From the NCBI GenBank assembly GCA_964583095.1, contig CAZOVB010000086.1, forward strand, positions 1 to 16,666: a stretch of 16,666 nucleotides of DNA. The letters are read 5' to 3'. Both the position numbers and the translations under genes were made by a program. The notes below the pieces were generated by a model. It saw nothing but the letters and a program-made list of their open reading frames with translations, had not been told where the DNA came from and did not search any database. Positions 1 to 8,019 of the stretch are shown here, piece after piece. Source of the stretch: CAZOVB01 sp964583095 (GTDB lineage: Bacteria > Planctomycetota > Phycisphaerae > SM23-33). The number at the start of each line of letters is the position of its first letter. The stretch's first letter is position 1.

Positions 1-247
1 TCGGCCCAGAAGGCCTCAAACAATCCTTAGAAACTCACGGTTGCGGAATCGCTGCAGGCGACGCACCGGGGGCCTGGGTGTACTCCTACTCCTGGTCGCC
101 GGGTTTGGCGGAGGCGTCAGGCCTGGACCCAGCGGAGGCAGCTCGTCCCCTTCGGCCTTGCGGAACTGGGGTTTTGCGGGCATGGGCAGGATGTCTGGGT
201 ACATCTTCAGTTGCCATGGGGAAGGCAGAAGCGATTGGGTACAGCGC
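1..247. other. 3' flank of the dehydrogenase gene, no supported gene
   Basis: This stretch lies downstream of the minus-strand sugar dehydrogenase. It holds short open frames on both strands, including a proline- and arginine-rich 62-codon one on the minus strand (204 to 16), but none has a convincing ribosome binding site or a recognisable product. I see no hairpin followed by a T run that would mark a terminator. It may be the remains of, or the spacer before, a gene outside the window. Confidence 0.4.
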
Positions 248-1444
248 TCAATCCTCGTCGGGGACGAGTTTGAGGAGTCTGCCGTCGATTTCGTCGGTCA
301 GGACGTAGAGTCCGCCATCGGGGCCTACCTCGACCCATCGAATGCGGTCATCGAACTGCAGGGTCGTCTGGCCCACGATCTTGCCGTTTTCGAAGTCGAT
401 GCGTCGGATCTGGCGTTTGACCAGTCCCCCGGCCAGCAGGTCGCCTTTCCAGTCCGGGAAGTCCGTGCCGGTGTAGAATGTCAAGCCCGAGGGCGCGATG
501 CAGGGCGTCCAGACGACCTGGGGATGCACGGCCCCTTCCATTGTGGTGGTGTCGCTGATGCGTGGCCCGAAATACTCGCGGCTGTAGGTCGCCTCGGGCC
601 AGCCGTAATTGGCGCCTTTCTTGAGGATATTGAGTTCGTCCCCGCCGCGCGCACCGTGTTCGCTGGCCCAGATCTCCCCGGTCTTCGGGTGCATGGCCAG
701 GCCCTGGATGTTCCGATGCCCGTAGGTCCAGATATAGGCGTTGGTCTCCGGATCGTTGTCGGAGGCAAAGGGATTTTCGTCGAGGGGGTTGCCGTTTTCA
801 TCCATTCGGAGAACCTTGCCCAGATGCTTGGAAAGGTCCTGGGCGTTGAGCCGGATCAATCGGCCATCAAGCTTGATCGGCGGATTGCCCCCGTCGCCGA
901 TGCTCATCAAGAGCGTGCCGTCCTTGAGCCACAGCAGGCGCGAACCAAAATGCTGGCCACCGCGCTTCTTCTGTTCCACGCTGAAGATGACCTTCGTATC
1001 GGTCAGCCGTTTGAGGTCCTTGCTGAGCTTGCCTCTGGCCAGGGCGGTGTGGTTCGCACTGCCGCTGCCGGTGGAGAACGTCATGTAGACGAAGCGGTTG
1101 TTGGAAAAGTCCGGATGCACGGCCAGGTCCAGCAGGCCACCTTGCCCGGAGGCGAAGATATTCTCGGGAAGCCCTTCCACGAGATCCATCCGAAGTTTGC
1201 CATCGACAATGACTCGCAGACGCCCTTCGCGCTCGGTCACGAGCATGGTCTTGCCGTCGGGGAGCCAGACGGCCGACCAGGGGTGCATCAGGCCGGAGGT
1301 GACGGTCTGTGCCTTCCACCCGGTCTGCCTGGGTGTCTTTCCGACCGGTTCGAGAGGCCCTTCCGGGGGCTCCTGCCCCCTGCAGGCGGTCGCGGCGATC
1401 AGGACGCAAGACAGTATCAACGCTGATGAAAAGTTCCTGAACAT
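248..1444 (-). CDS. PQQ-dependent aldose/sugar dehydrogenase (Asd/YliI type), exported
   Basis: A 398-residue beta-propeller enzyme of the glucose/sorbosone dehydrogenase family, which oxidises aldose sugars to lactones with pyrroloquinoline quinone outside the cytoplasm. Family signatures are clear: GQGGLLDLAVHPDF (100-113), GGQHFGSRL (162-170), SIGDGG (181-186), YGHRNIQGLA (241-250), SEHGARGGDELN (261-272) and NYGWP (279-283). By alignment with soluble glucose dehydrogenase, H165 corresponds to the catalytic His144 and R244 to Arg228. The N-terminus is a signal peptide with a hydrophobic core at about 8-20, ending ATAC (C21). C21 could make it a lipoprotein, but the -3 residue is Ala, so the lipobox is imperfect. 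I chose ATG 1444 over the upstream ATG 1492 because GGAAGGA lies just before it and the signal peptide then begins cleanly. No PQQ biosynthesis gene is visible here. The gene is transcribed away from the signalling cluster. Confidence 0.9.
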   Translation of the reverse strand: MFRNFSSALILSCVLIAATACRGQEPPEGPLEPVGKTPRQTGWKAQTVTSGLMHPWSAVWLPDGKTMLVTEREGRLRVIVDGKLRMDLVEGLPENIFASGQGGLLDLAVHPDFSNNRFVYMTFSTGSGSANHTALARGKLSKDLKRLTDTKVIFSVEQKKRGGQHFGSRLLWLKDGTLLMSIGDGGNPPIKLDGRLIRLNAQDLSKHLGKVLRMDENGNPLDENPFASDNDPETNAYIWTYGHRNIQGLAMHPKTGEIWASEHGARGGDELNILKKGANYGWPEATYSREYFGPRISDTTTMEGAVHPQVVWTPCIAPSGLTFYTGTDFPDWKGDLLAGGLVKRQIRRIDFENGKIVGQTTLQFDDRIRWVEVGPDGGLYVLTDEIDGRLLKLVPDED

Positions 1445-1495
1445 GGTGTCCTTCCGTTTGCAATGGGAGTACGGGACCAAACGTCTTTTCACGGA

Positions 1496-1501
1496 ATTAT
1501 A
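1496..1501 (-). promoter_or_regulatory. Probable -10 element for the sugar dehydrogenase gene
   Basis: On the minus strand this reads TATAAT, an exact -10 consensus, about 52 bp upstream of the chosen ATG. A recognisable -35 hexamer 17 bp further upstream is missing (it reads CCGAGA), so the site would be a weak or activator-dependent housekeeping promoter. Confidence 0.4.
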
Positions 1502-1536
1502 CCCCTACAGGCACGCTTTCTCGGGTTGGGGAATGC

Positions 1537-1551
1537 CTCGGCAGGGCCGAG
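1537..1551. repeat. Inverted repeat in the divergent intergenic region
   Basis: CTCGGC, a 3-base loop and GCCGAG form a perfect 6-bp dyad. It sits between the divergent dehydrogenase and coiled-coil genes, about 35 bp upstream of the dehydrogenase -10 element. It could be an operator or an RNA hairpin. A second small dyad (CGGGC/GCCCG, 1614-1628) lies nearer the coiled-coil gene. Confidence 0.3.
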
Positions 1552-1671
1552 AGCGAAATTCTTTGGAGAAAACCGAAGTATTGTCGGGAAGGTTTCGACG
1601 GCGCAGTAAAGGTCGGGCTTGGTGCCCGGCCGGATATTGTGTGCTCAACAAACTATGCCAGGAGCGTCATC

Positions 1672-2502
1672 ATGATTCGCAGAACGGTCAAATACGGATT
1701 GCTGGGAGCCTTGGTCCTGATGGTGGGATCGTTCGCCGTCTTTGGATCCAGGGCCTGGAGCTATGCCCGCAGCACGGTTCACGGTTGGCGGACAGCCATG
1801 GAAGACAACGTGCCGGTCGAGTACGAATTGGAACGTGCCCGGGAGATGCTCGATGAAGTGATTCCGGAAATGCACGCCAACATCCGGATGATCGCCAAGG
1901 AAGAAGTGGAACTCGAGCAGCTCAAGCAGGACATTCAGCGAAGCAGGGAGGCCATGGCCGAGCAGGAAACAAAGATCGCCCGGCTGTCGGATCTGCTGGA
2001 AACCCAGAAGGTGCGTTTTGTATTCGGAGAAAACGAGTACACCCGTGAGGAAGTCAAGCGGGACCTGGCCTCGAAATTCGAACGCTACAAAGAGGCCAGA
2101 CTGGTCCTGGCCGGCAAGGAAAAGCTCGTCCAGCAGCGGAAGCGAAGCCTCCAGTCGGCGATCGAAATGCTCGACAAGGCCCGCAGTCGCAAGGCCCTGC
2201 TGGAGCAGCAAGTTGCCGCTCTGGCCAGCAAGCACCGTCTGATTCAGTCGGCCTCGATGGGTTCGCAACTCAACGTCCGCAACAGCAAGATGGCCCAAGC
2301 GGAGAAGCTCCTGAGCGATATCCAGAAGCGCCTGGCGGTATCCGAGCGTGTTCTGGCCCACGAGGGTCGTTTTGTCGAGCCGATCCAACTGGATACCGGC
2401 AGCGAAGAGGAACTGCTCCGTGAGGTACGCACCTACTTCGTGGATCAGCCGGCGGAGTCCCTGGCGGCGGGCCAGGTCGAATCGACCCTGCCCCGCGAGT
2501 AG
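1672..2502 (+). CDS. Membrane-anchored coiled-coil protein of unknown function
   Basis: A 276-residue protein with one N-terminal hydrophobic segment (about 8-28, preceded by Arg/Lys, so the rest is probably outside the cytoplasm). It is followed by a long, highly charged heptad-rich helix, about residues 50-112 and 124-232, with a short break around FVFGENEY (116-123). The C-terminal 40 residues are acidic and probably flexible. Helix content and size recall PspA/IM30-like proteins, but I see no family-defining motif, and the N-terminal anchor is unlike PspA. ATG 1672 is preferred over ATG 1639 because AGGAG (1660-1664) is spaced 7 bp before it and the anchor then starts at the N-terminus. 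It is the first plus-strand gene, 72 bp ahead of the FHA-like/kinase genes, which suggests a structural or scaffolding role in the same module (inference). Confidence 0.8.
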   Translation: MIRRTVKYGLLGALVLMVGSFAVFGSRAWSYARSTVHGWRTAMEDNVPVEYELERAREMLDEVIPEMHANIRMIAKEEVELEQLKQDIQRSREAMAEQETKIARLSDLLETQKVRFVFGENEYTREEVKRDLASKFERYKEARLVLAGKEKLVQQRKRSLQSAIEMLDKARSRKALLEQQVAALASKHRLIQSASMGSQLNVRNSKMAQAEKLLSDIQKRLAVSERVLAHEGRFVEPIQLDTGSEEELLREVRTYFVDQPAESLAAGQVESTLPRE

Positions 2503-2533
2503 GACCTTTCGTGCAGGCCGTCGCGGCATGGTG

Positions 2534-2539
2534 TATACT
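2534..2539 (+). promoter_or_regulatory. Possible -10 element ahead of the FHA-like/kinase genes
   Basis: TATACT matches the -10 consensus at 5 of 6 positions and lies about 35 bp upstream of the ATG at 2575. No good -35 is seen at 16-18 bp. It would allow the FHA-like/kinase genes to be transcribed separately from the coiled-coil gene. Confidence 0.3.
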
Positions 2540-2574
2540 CATTTGTTGACGCGAGTTGGGAATCGGAGCAAGCC

Positions 2575-4137
2575 ATGCGGATGGTGCAGATCAAGCAGGC
2601 GGAAGTTGCTCTTTCGGCCGGAAGGCTGGAAGAAGCCCGCGATCTGATCTGCAGCGAGGAGATCCGAAGCCATCGCCGCGGCCAGGCGCTTTTGGACAGA
2701 CTCATCGAGGCGTACATGGCCCGTTGCGAAGAACATCTCCATGCCGGTCGAGGCAAAGAAGCTTTGGAAGACTGCACCCAAGCCGAATTGCTGGCCGGTG
2801 CGAGCCCCCGGGTCAGCGATCTGCGCCGGCGCGTCCAGCGGCATCTGGTCCATAGCCAGGACGGGCGAGTGCATCTGGCCCGCGTCCTGGCCCAGGCCCG
2901 GGATCATATCGCCCAGGGACGCCTGACGCTGGCTGAGGGGCTTCTCTCCGGCTCTTCGGGACCAAGCGACCCGGCCATTGCCGAACTGGAACAAAGACTC
3001 GCAGCCAGCCGGGCTGCGGCCGGTTCCCACCTGGAAGCATTTCGTGATCGGCTGGAGCGGGACGATCTTCTCGGAGCTGCCCGGGCCCTGAGCAAGGCCG
3101 AGGCCATCTGCCGCTCTTGGGCCAAGGTCCAGGAAGCGAAAGCGGATTTCCTGGCTCGGGTTCAAGACCTCTCCCAGAAAGCGCTGGCCGCGGGGAGACT
3201 TGACCGTGCAGCCCTGCTTCTGGAAGCTGCGAAGGGCCTTTGCCCTGACGCATCCTGCCTGGATGAGGTGTTTCGGATTCTGGACCACTGCCGACGGGCC
3301 CATCGCTGGCTCGAACGGGGAGAGCATCAGCGGGCGGCCGAGTCGCTGCAGTTGGTGAGAACGCTTCTTGGAAGAACGAACTGGCTCGAAGAAGCTCTCA
3401 CGCAGGCCCAGCGGGCCGCCAAAGCGTGCCAGGCCCTTCGAACCGGGCCCCTGGCGTTGCTGGATGAAACCCGGGATCCCCCAGGCGACCCCCTCCGGGC
3501 CGCACCGGCCCAAGGGGCTCCAAGGCCTGCGGCCCATCCAGCCGAACCGGCCAGGCTGGAGCGTTTCTGTCTCCAGGTCGACGGTGGGGGATGCTACCTG
3601 GTTCTCCGGGGGGACCAGGTGCGCCTGGGACCCGTGGGCAGCGATACCCGACCCGATGTAGGCCTGATGCTCGGAGCCCATGTTGCAGATGTGACCCTCT
3701 GCCGAAGCGAGGGCGATTACGTCCTGCGTTGCGACCAACCGGTTCGTATCAACGGCAGGGGGCTCAAAGAAGCAGCCCTTTGCGACGGAGACAAGATCGA
3801 ACTGAGCCCGAGATGTCGACTGCGTTTCCGCCAGCCCAATGCCGCCAGCGGCACGGCGGTACTGGAAGCCGACAATGTCAGACTGGCCCAGCAGGGCGCG
3901 ACCGCCGCGATTCTCATGGACCGCGAACTGGTCCTGGGGCCCGGTGCCAAGAGCCATATCAAGACGGCCTTGCTGGAATCCCGCGCGGTGATTACCGCCG
4001 GACAGGAGGGGCTCCATTGCCGCTGCGAACTTGAGATGACCGAGGCCGCGACGCAGCAACCCACCGATGCAATCAGGCCCGACCGCCCCGTACGCATTGG
4101 CCCGGTGGGGCTGGTGATGACGAAAGCAACCGCATGA
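2575..4137 (+). CDS. Helical-repeat protein with C-terminal FHA-like domains
   Basis: A 520-residue, apparently soluble protein. Residues 1-285 contain about six helix-turn-helix units with a recurring pattern of G-R/D, then A and L (at about 15, 58, 115, 165, 206 and 249), similar to TPR-like repeats. A Pro/Ala-rich linker (300-325) leads to an FHA-like domain (328-421), recognised from VRINGRGLKEAALCDGDKIEL (390-410 region) near its end. Residues 422-520 may be a second, more diverged FHA-like fold (ELVLGPGAKSHIKT at 451-464; VRIGPVGLVM near the end). The Arg and Ser-x-x-His residues that bind phosphothreonine in classical FHA domains are not evident, so phosphopeptide binding is uncertain. 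GGAG precedes the ATG. The stop overlaps the kinase start in an ATGA, so the two are translationally coupled. A scaffold or adaptor for the kinase is the natural reading. Confidence 0.75.
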   Translation: MRMVQIKQAEVALSAGRLEEARDLICSEEIRSHRRGQALLDRLIEAYMARCEEHLHAGRGKEALEDCTQAELLAGASPRVSDLRRRVQRHLVHSQDGRVHLARVLAQARDHIAQGRLTLAEGLLSGSSGPSDPAIAELEQRLAASRAAAGSHLEAFRDRLERDDLLGAARALSKAEAICRSWAKVQEAKADFLARVQDLSQKALAAGRLDRAALLLEAAKGLCPDASCLDEVFRILDHCRRAHRWLERGEHQRAAESLQLVRTLLGRTNWLEEALTQAQRAAKACQALRTGPLALLDETRDPPGDPLRAAPAQGAPRPAAHPAEPARLERFCLQVDGGGCYLVLRGDQVRLGPVGSDTRPDVGLMLGAHVADVTLCRSEGDYVLRCDQPVRINGRGLKEAALCDGDKIELSPRCRLRFRQPNAASGTAVLEADNVRLAQQGATAAILMDRELVLGPGAKSHIKTALLESRAVITAGQEGLHCRCELEMTEAATQQPTDAIRPDRPVRIGPVGLVMTKATA

Positions 4138-6710
4138 ATCCACAGCCGGACAAACCGAATGCTCCCCAACAGCAGGGCCGCGAGTTTACCGGCTTCACCT
4201 GCCAATACGGGGACAGACCCCTGGAAGGCTATACCGTGCATCGCGGGCTGGGACGCGGTGGATTCGGAGAAGTCTACTACGCCCTGAGCGACGCAGGGCG
4301 CGAAGTGGCCCTGAAGATGATTCAGGGCTGCGAGCAGATCGAGCTTCGCGGCGTGAGCCAGTGCATGAATCTCAAGAGTCCGCACCTGGTGACGATCTTC
4401 GACGTCCGTTACAACGATCAGGGCAGGCCCTTCGTGATCATGGAGTACGTCTCAGGGCCTTCGCTGCGTGACCTGATCGACCAGAGCGGGGGCAAGGGCC
4501 TGGGGCCCCAGAAGGCAGCCTACTTCCTGCGGGAAATCGCCAAGGGATTGACCTACCTGCACGACTGCGGCATCGTGCATCGCGATCTCAAGCCCGCCAA
4601 CGTCTTCTACGAGGACGGCTATGTCAAGATCGGCGATTACGGCCTGAGCAAAGCGATTCAGCCGGGTCTGCGTTCGGGCCAGACGGTGACGGTGGGGACC
4701 GTTCACTACATGGCCCCGGAGATCGGCGACGGGCACTACGACAGCAGCATCGATATCTATGCCCTGGGGGCCGTGCTCTACGAGATGCTCACCGGCAAAC
4801 CTCCCTACCAAGGCGAAAGCCTCGGCGAGGTGCTCATGAAGCACCTCTCGGGGAAGCTGGATGTCTCCGGCATCGAGGAGCCATTCGCCTCGACGATCTC
4901 CAAGGCCATGGCCAAGGATCCCTCCGACCGTTTTGAAACCGTCGGCCAGATGGTCGAGTCCATCTTCGATGAGCAGCACGTACGAAACAGCGTGAGCCTG
5001 TTCTCCCCCAACAGCCTGTCGGTGGTTGCGGGACGGGTGGCCTCCAAGGTGCGCGGGGGAAGCAGTGCAACGGTGCGCCTGCCCAGTCAGGCGCCTTCGA
5101 AAAGTGATTCGCATCACGCAGCCCCCGGCGATGAAACCCCCTCAATCACCGCCCCGAAAGAGAAGAGCATCCAGGCAGGCCCGGTTACAATTCACACCTC
5201 CCGGCGGGCAGGCAGAGAAAGGCAGATCATGCCGCCGCGGGACGCTACCGAAAAAACCCCCGCACGATGGGACTCCCTGGACGCATCCCAGAGGCTGCTC
5301 CTGGCTGGGCTGGCGGTGGCGGGAATCTCGCTGGTCTTCGGCTTTGTGGCTGTCGAGGACTACCTCCCCTATGGAGGGCCTTCGGACCCGCAGCCGCTGC
5401 AGTTGGCACTGTACATCTTCGGCATGTCTGCGGCCGGGGTTACAGGAGCCATGCTGGGCCGTGCGATCCTGAAGTTCCCCGATGAGGGCAAATGGGTCTA
5501 CAGTATCGGGCATGGGGGGATGGCCAGCCTCCTGATCGCCGCAGGGATCATTCTGACAGGCCTGAGTAATTCACTGGCTGGGGCCTTTACCGGGACGATC
5601 GCGGGGGTGTGTGTGGCCCTGATGCTTTTGGTGGACTGGCGGGGCCTGGAAGATCCGAATCGCAAGGAGCGATTTCGCCTCTGGCCGGCCCTGGTGGCCG
5701 GTTTCGGCGCGATGATCTTCGCCGAGATTTTTGGGGGCTTCTGGCACCTGGCGATGGGCCTGGCCATGGCCGTCACATCCGGTACCCAGATCGTCATGCC
5801 GCTGGGGCGCTCGACACGCAAGGCCATTGACGTCCATGACAGTCTGACCCGTCGTCTGATGCAATCGGGCCTGAGCCGCAAGGGCGGGCAGGTATCGCCG
5901 TATTACCGATGGCATTGCTTCGGTCTTGCCATGCTCTGGTGGGCCGGCCTGGGGGGGCTTCACAGGATCTACGTCGGCAAGACCTTTTCCGGAGTTGTGT
6001 ATCTCCTCACGTGGGGTCTGTTTGGCATAGGACAGCTCTTTGATGTGATTCGCTTGCTCTCGGGCCAGTTTCACGACGGCGAGAATCGGCCCATCCTCCT
6101 GGACAGCGACAAAGAGGCGGCCAGGCTCGCCCAGGCTGTGGAGGATGTGCAATCCCGAAGGCAGGGCCGGACGCTGGCGTCCTTTGCCCCTTCCTCGGAG
6201 CGATCGATACTGGATACGATTCTGGCAGCCCTGGCTGTGGTGCTGATGCTGGCGACCCTGGCCGCCGGCGTCACCGCAGCGCTGGACGTGCCGGGAATGC
6301 TGGCGGCGGGGATTCCCGACGACAACACCGCACGCCGGATGCGTCTGGCCTTTGGAGATGAAAGCTGGCCCGACGCATTGAACTCTCTGATCCAGATGGC
6401 CTTCATGGTCATTCTGCTGCTGACCGGGGTGGTAATGATGGTCCTTCGCCGCCGCAGCGGCGTTGCCCACATGGCCCGCATCATTGTGGGATGTTTCGGA
6501 CTGCTCCTGGCCAGCGAGTCGTTGGCTGGGGCATTCGAGCGAATCGACTGGCAACTGGTCTCGGCCGCGGCCCGGGGGGGCATGTTCGCTACGGCCATCC
6601 GGGAGTTCACCTCCCGGGTCAATGGAGGCATGGCGGTTCTGGCCTCCCTGTTGCTGCTGGTGTCGGTAATCATCTTCTGTTGGACACCCGGAAGAAGGCA
6701 GGTGGCATGA
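4134..6710 (+). CDS. Transmembrane Hanks-type Ser/Thr protein kinase with TM2 domain
   Basis: An 858-residue kinase fused to a large membrane region. The N-terminal kinase domain (about 33-280) has the glycine loop GRGGFGEVYYA (40-50), the ATP lysine K61 in VALKM, the catalytic loop HRDLKPAN (149-156; D151), DYG in place of DFG (168-170) and APE (194-196), so it should be active. A basic, Ser/Pro-rich linker (about 290-380) follows, then roughly ten hydrophobic segments from about 386 to 850. Within these, about 590-642 (GLGGLHRIYVGKTFSG at 605-620, then a second helix ending in FDVIRLL) is a TM2-domain hairpin. The kinase domain is predicted cytoplasmic. The start overlaps the FHA-like gene and the stop overlaps the next gene, both by ATGA, which indicates stoichiometric coupled synthesis. 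Substrates are unknown. The FHA-like protein, the downstream membrane protein and the sigma factor are the obvious candidates (inference). Confidence 0.92.
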   Translation: MNPQPDKPNAPQQQGREFTGFTCQYGDRPLEGYTVHRGLGRGGFGEVYYALSDAGREVALKMIQGCEQIELRGVSQCMNLKSPHLVTIFDVRYNDQGRPFVIMEYVSGPSLRDLIDQSGGKGLGPQKAAYFLREIAKGLTYLHDCGIVHRDLKPANVFYEDGYVKIGDYGLSKAIQPGLRSGQTVTVGTVHYMAPEIGDGHYDSSIDIYALGAVLYEMLTGKPPYQGESLGEVLMKHLSGKLDVSGIEEPFASTISKAMAKDPSDRFETVGQMVESIFDEQHVRNSVSLFSPNSLSVVAGRVASKVRGGSSATVRLPSQAPSKSDSHHAAPGDETPSITAPKEKSIQAGPVTIHTSRRAGRERQIMPPRDATEKTPARWDSLDASQRLLLAGLAVAGISLVFGFVAVEDYLPYGGPSDPQPLQLALYIFGMSAAGVTGAMLGRAILKFPDEGKWVYSIGHGGMASLLIAAGIILTGLSNSLAGAFTGTIAGVCVALMLLVDWRGLEDPNRKERFRLWPALVAGFGAMIFAEIFGGFWHLAMGLAMAVTSGTQIVMPLGRSTRKAIDVHDSLTRRLMQSGLSRKGGQVSPYYRWHCFGLAMLWWAGLGGLHRIYVGKTFSGVVYLLTWGLFGIGQLFDVIRLLSGQFHDGENRPILLDSDKEAARLAQAVEDVQSRRQGRTLASFAPSSERSILDTILAALAVVLMLATLAAGVTAALDVPGMLAAGIPDDNTARRMRLAFGDESWPDALNSLIQMAFMVILLLTGVVMMVLRRRSGVAHMARIIVGCFGLLLASESLAGAFERIDWQLVSAAARGGMFATAIREFTSRVNGGMAVLASLLLLVSVIIFCWTPGRRQVA

Positions 6711-7951
6711 TGATTCGCATCAGTTGGTTCGCGATGTTTGGTCTCGCTGCGGCCCTGCTGTTGCTGCTGGGCCTGTTCGGCTCGGCCCGACGTTCCAGTC
6801 CGGCCCGCTCGGCCCTGGGAAGGGTTCTGCTGATCGGCCTGATCGTGGCCGGAATCGCCGTGATCGTCCTGGGCCTGACGCTTCCGATCACGTGGTACGT
6901 ATCGGAGTCTTCCAGATCAACCGAGGCCCGGCCAACTCGTTTCGCCGATGCCGATCCTCGGCAGGCCTATTCGCCCCAGACGCCCCGATCACGATCGCAC
7001 GAGATTGCACAAGAGGTATTCCCCGTTGAGCCCCAGCCATCGGAGCAACTGGCTCTGGAGACAGCCGCCCAAGCCATGGCCCGGGAACTAAGCAGCCTGT
7101 ACGACCAAGGTTCCAATGTGAAAGTCTTCGTCGAGGGCGATGTCCAGAGCAATGCCTGGAAGACGGTCGCAGAGGCATTTCGACGCCTGCGGGACCCGGC
7201 TCTCTTGACCGACCTGGCCGATGGCTCGACGGACGTGATCACCCTCGAATACCTGATTCGTCGAACCCAGAGCGGCAACCACGGCGTGAAGCTCTCGGCC
7301 GTCTTGCCCGATGGCCAGGGGACGCTGCGGGAATCGGTCCTCTACGTGGATAAGCCCTGGGCAGCGGATCTGCAAGCCTATCGCCGCGAGCAGGACTTCC
7401 AGGGGCGGTTGCTTCGGGTCGTTTCGGATTTTCATCCGAGCCAGGAAGAGGCCTTGGCGGATCTTGAGCAACGGGTCGCTGAGGCCCTGGAGGAAGACCT
7501 GCACAAAGCCATGAGAATCCACCTGTCTCCGGAGGCTCTGGAACTGGCGGAAACCAGCAGAGAACAAGGGCGGCTGGGCCGGGACATCGCCGATTCGGTT
7601 CGAAACTCGGCCCTCTGGGCGGATGAATTCGCCCAGCAGAGCCGCCGCAGCTACGCCACGCTCCACCGGGCTCAGGCACTTGTGCAGATCTCAGCAAAGA
7701 CGCTCGAGCAGTTGTCCGGGAAACTCGAAGCGCTCTATGCCGCACGGATCCGTCGGCAGGTCCGGAGGAAGCTGAACATGGTCCACATCGTCCTGGCCTT
7801 GCTGGCCGTGGCCCTGGGAGCCACGATGCTCTACCTGCTGGCCAATACCTGGACCCGCGGGTACTACGCCTGGCCTCTTCGGGCCGGGGCCTTGATCGCC
7901 GCTGTGGCAGGCGGTGGAGTCGTCCTGCATCTGATGGGCCCGGGTCTGTAG
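6707..7951 (+). CDS. Membrane protein of unknown function, kinase-coupled
   Basis: A 414-residue protein I do not recognise. It has two N-terminal membrane segments (about 5-25 and 39-63), a 290-residue soluble middle part and two C-terminal membrane segments (about 358-379 and 390-410). The middle contains a compact alpha/beta-looking stretch around NVKVFVEGDVQSNAWKTVAEAF (137-158) and a long charged helical part (about 245-350), possibly a coiled coil. If the termini are cytoplasmic, the middle is cytoplasmic too. The start lies in an ATGATG that overlaps the kinase stop; either ATG (6707 or 6710) could be used. An AG-rich stretch precedes it. The tight coupling suggests it works with the kinase, perhaps as its sensor partner or substrate (inference). 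Confidence 0.75.
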   Translation: MMIRISWFAMFGLAAALLLLLGLFGSARRSSPARSALGRVLLIGLIVAGIAVIVLGLTLPITWYVSESSRSTEARPTRFADADPRQAYSPQTPRSRSHEIAQEVFPVEPQPSEQLALETAAQAMARELSSLYDQGSNVKVFVEGDVQSNAWKTVAEAFRRLRDPALLTDLADGSTDVITLEYLIRRTQSGNHGVKLSAVLPDGQGTLRESVLYVDKPWAADLQAYRREQDFQGRLLRVVSDFHPSQEEALADLEQRVAEALEEDLHKAMRIHLSPEALELAETSREQGRLGRDIADSVRNSALWADEFAQQSRRSYATLHRAQALVQISAKTLEQLSGKLEALYAARIRRQVRRKLNMVHIVLALLAVALGATMLYLLANTWTRGYYAWPLRAGALIAAVAGGGVVLHLMGPGL

Positions 7952-8019
7952 AGCTCGGGGACCGCCGTATCGGCCGGGTTTCGCTTGCCCGCGGGCCCGC
8001 AGCGCGGTATCGGTAGGGC

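Noticed and set aside
16..204. 62-codon Pro/Arg-rich minus-strand frame downstream of the sugar dehydrogenase
   Set aside because: No ribosome binding site, no recognisable family, and alternative short frames overlap it; not enough to call a gene.
41..1426. 461-codon plus-strand open frame opposite the sugar dehydrogenase
   Set aside because: It is antisense to a gene with clear family motifs, has no ribosome binding site and a low-complexity product; high GC content commonly opens such shadow frames.
2545..2550. TTGACG as a -35 element ahead of the FHA-like gene
   Set aside because: A -10 at normal spacing would fall inside or beside the start codon, and none is seen there.
2539..4143. 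534-codon minus-strand open frame opposite the FHA-like gene
   Set aside because: It mirrors the reading frame of the real gene, has no recognisable product, and the plus-strand gene is coupled to the kinase by an ATGA overlap.
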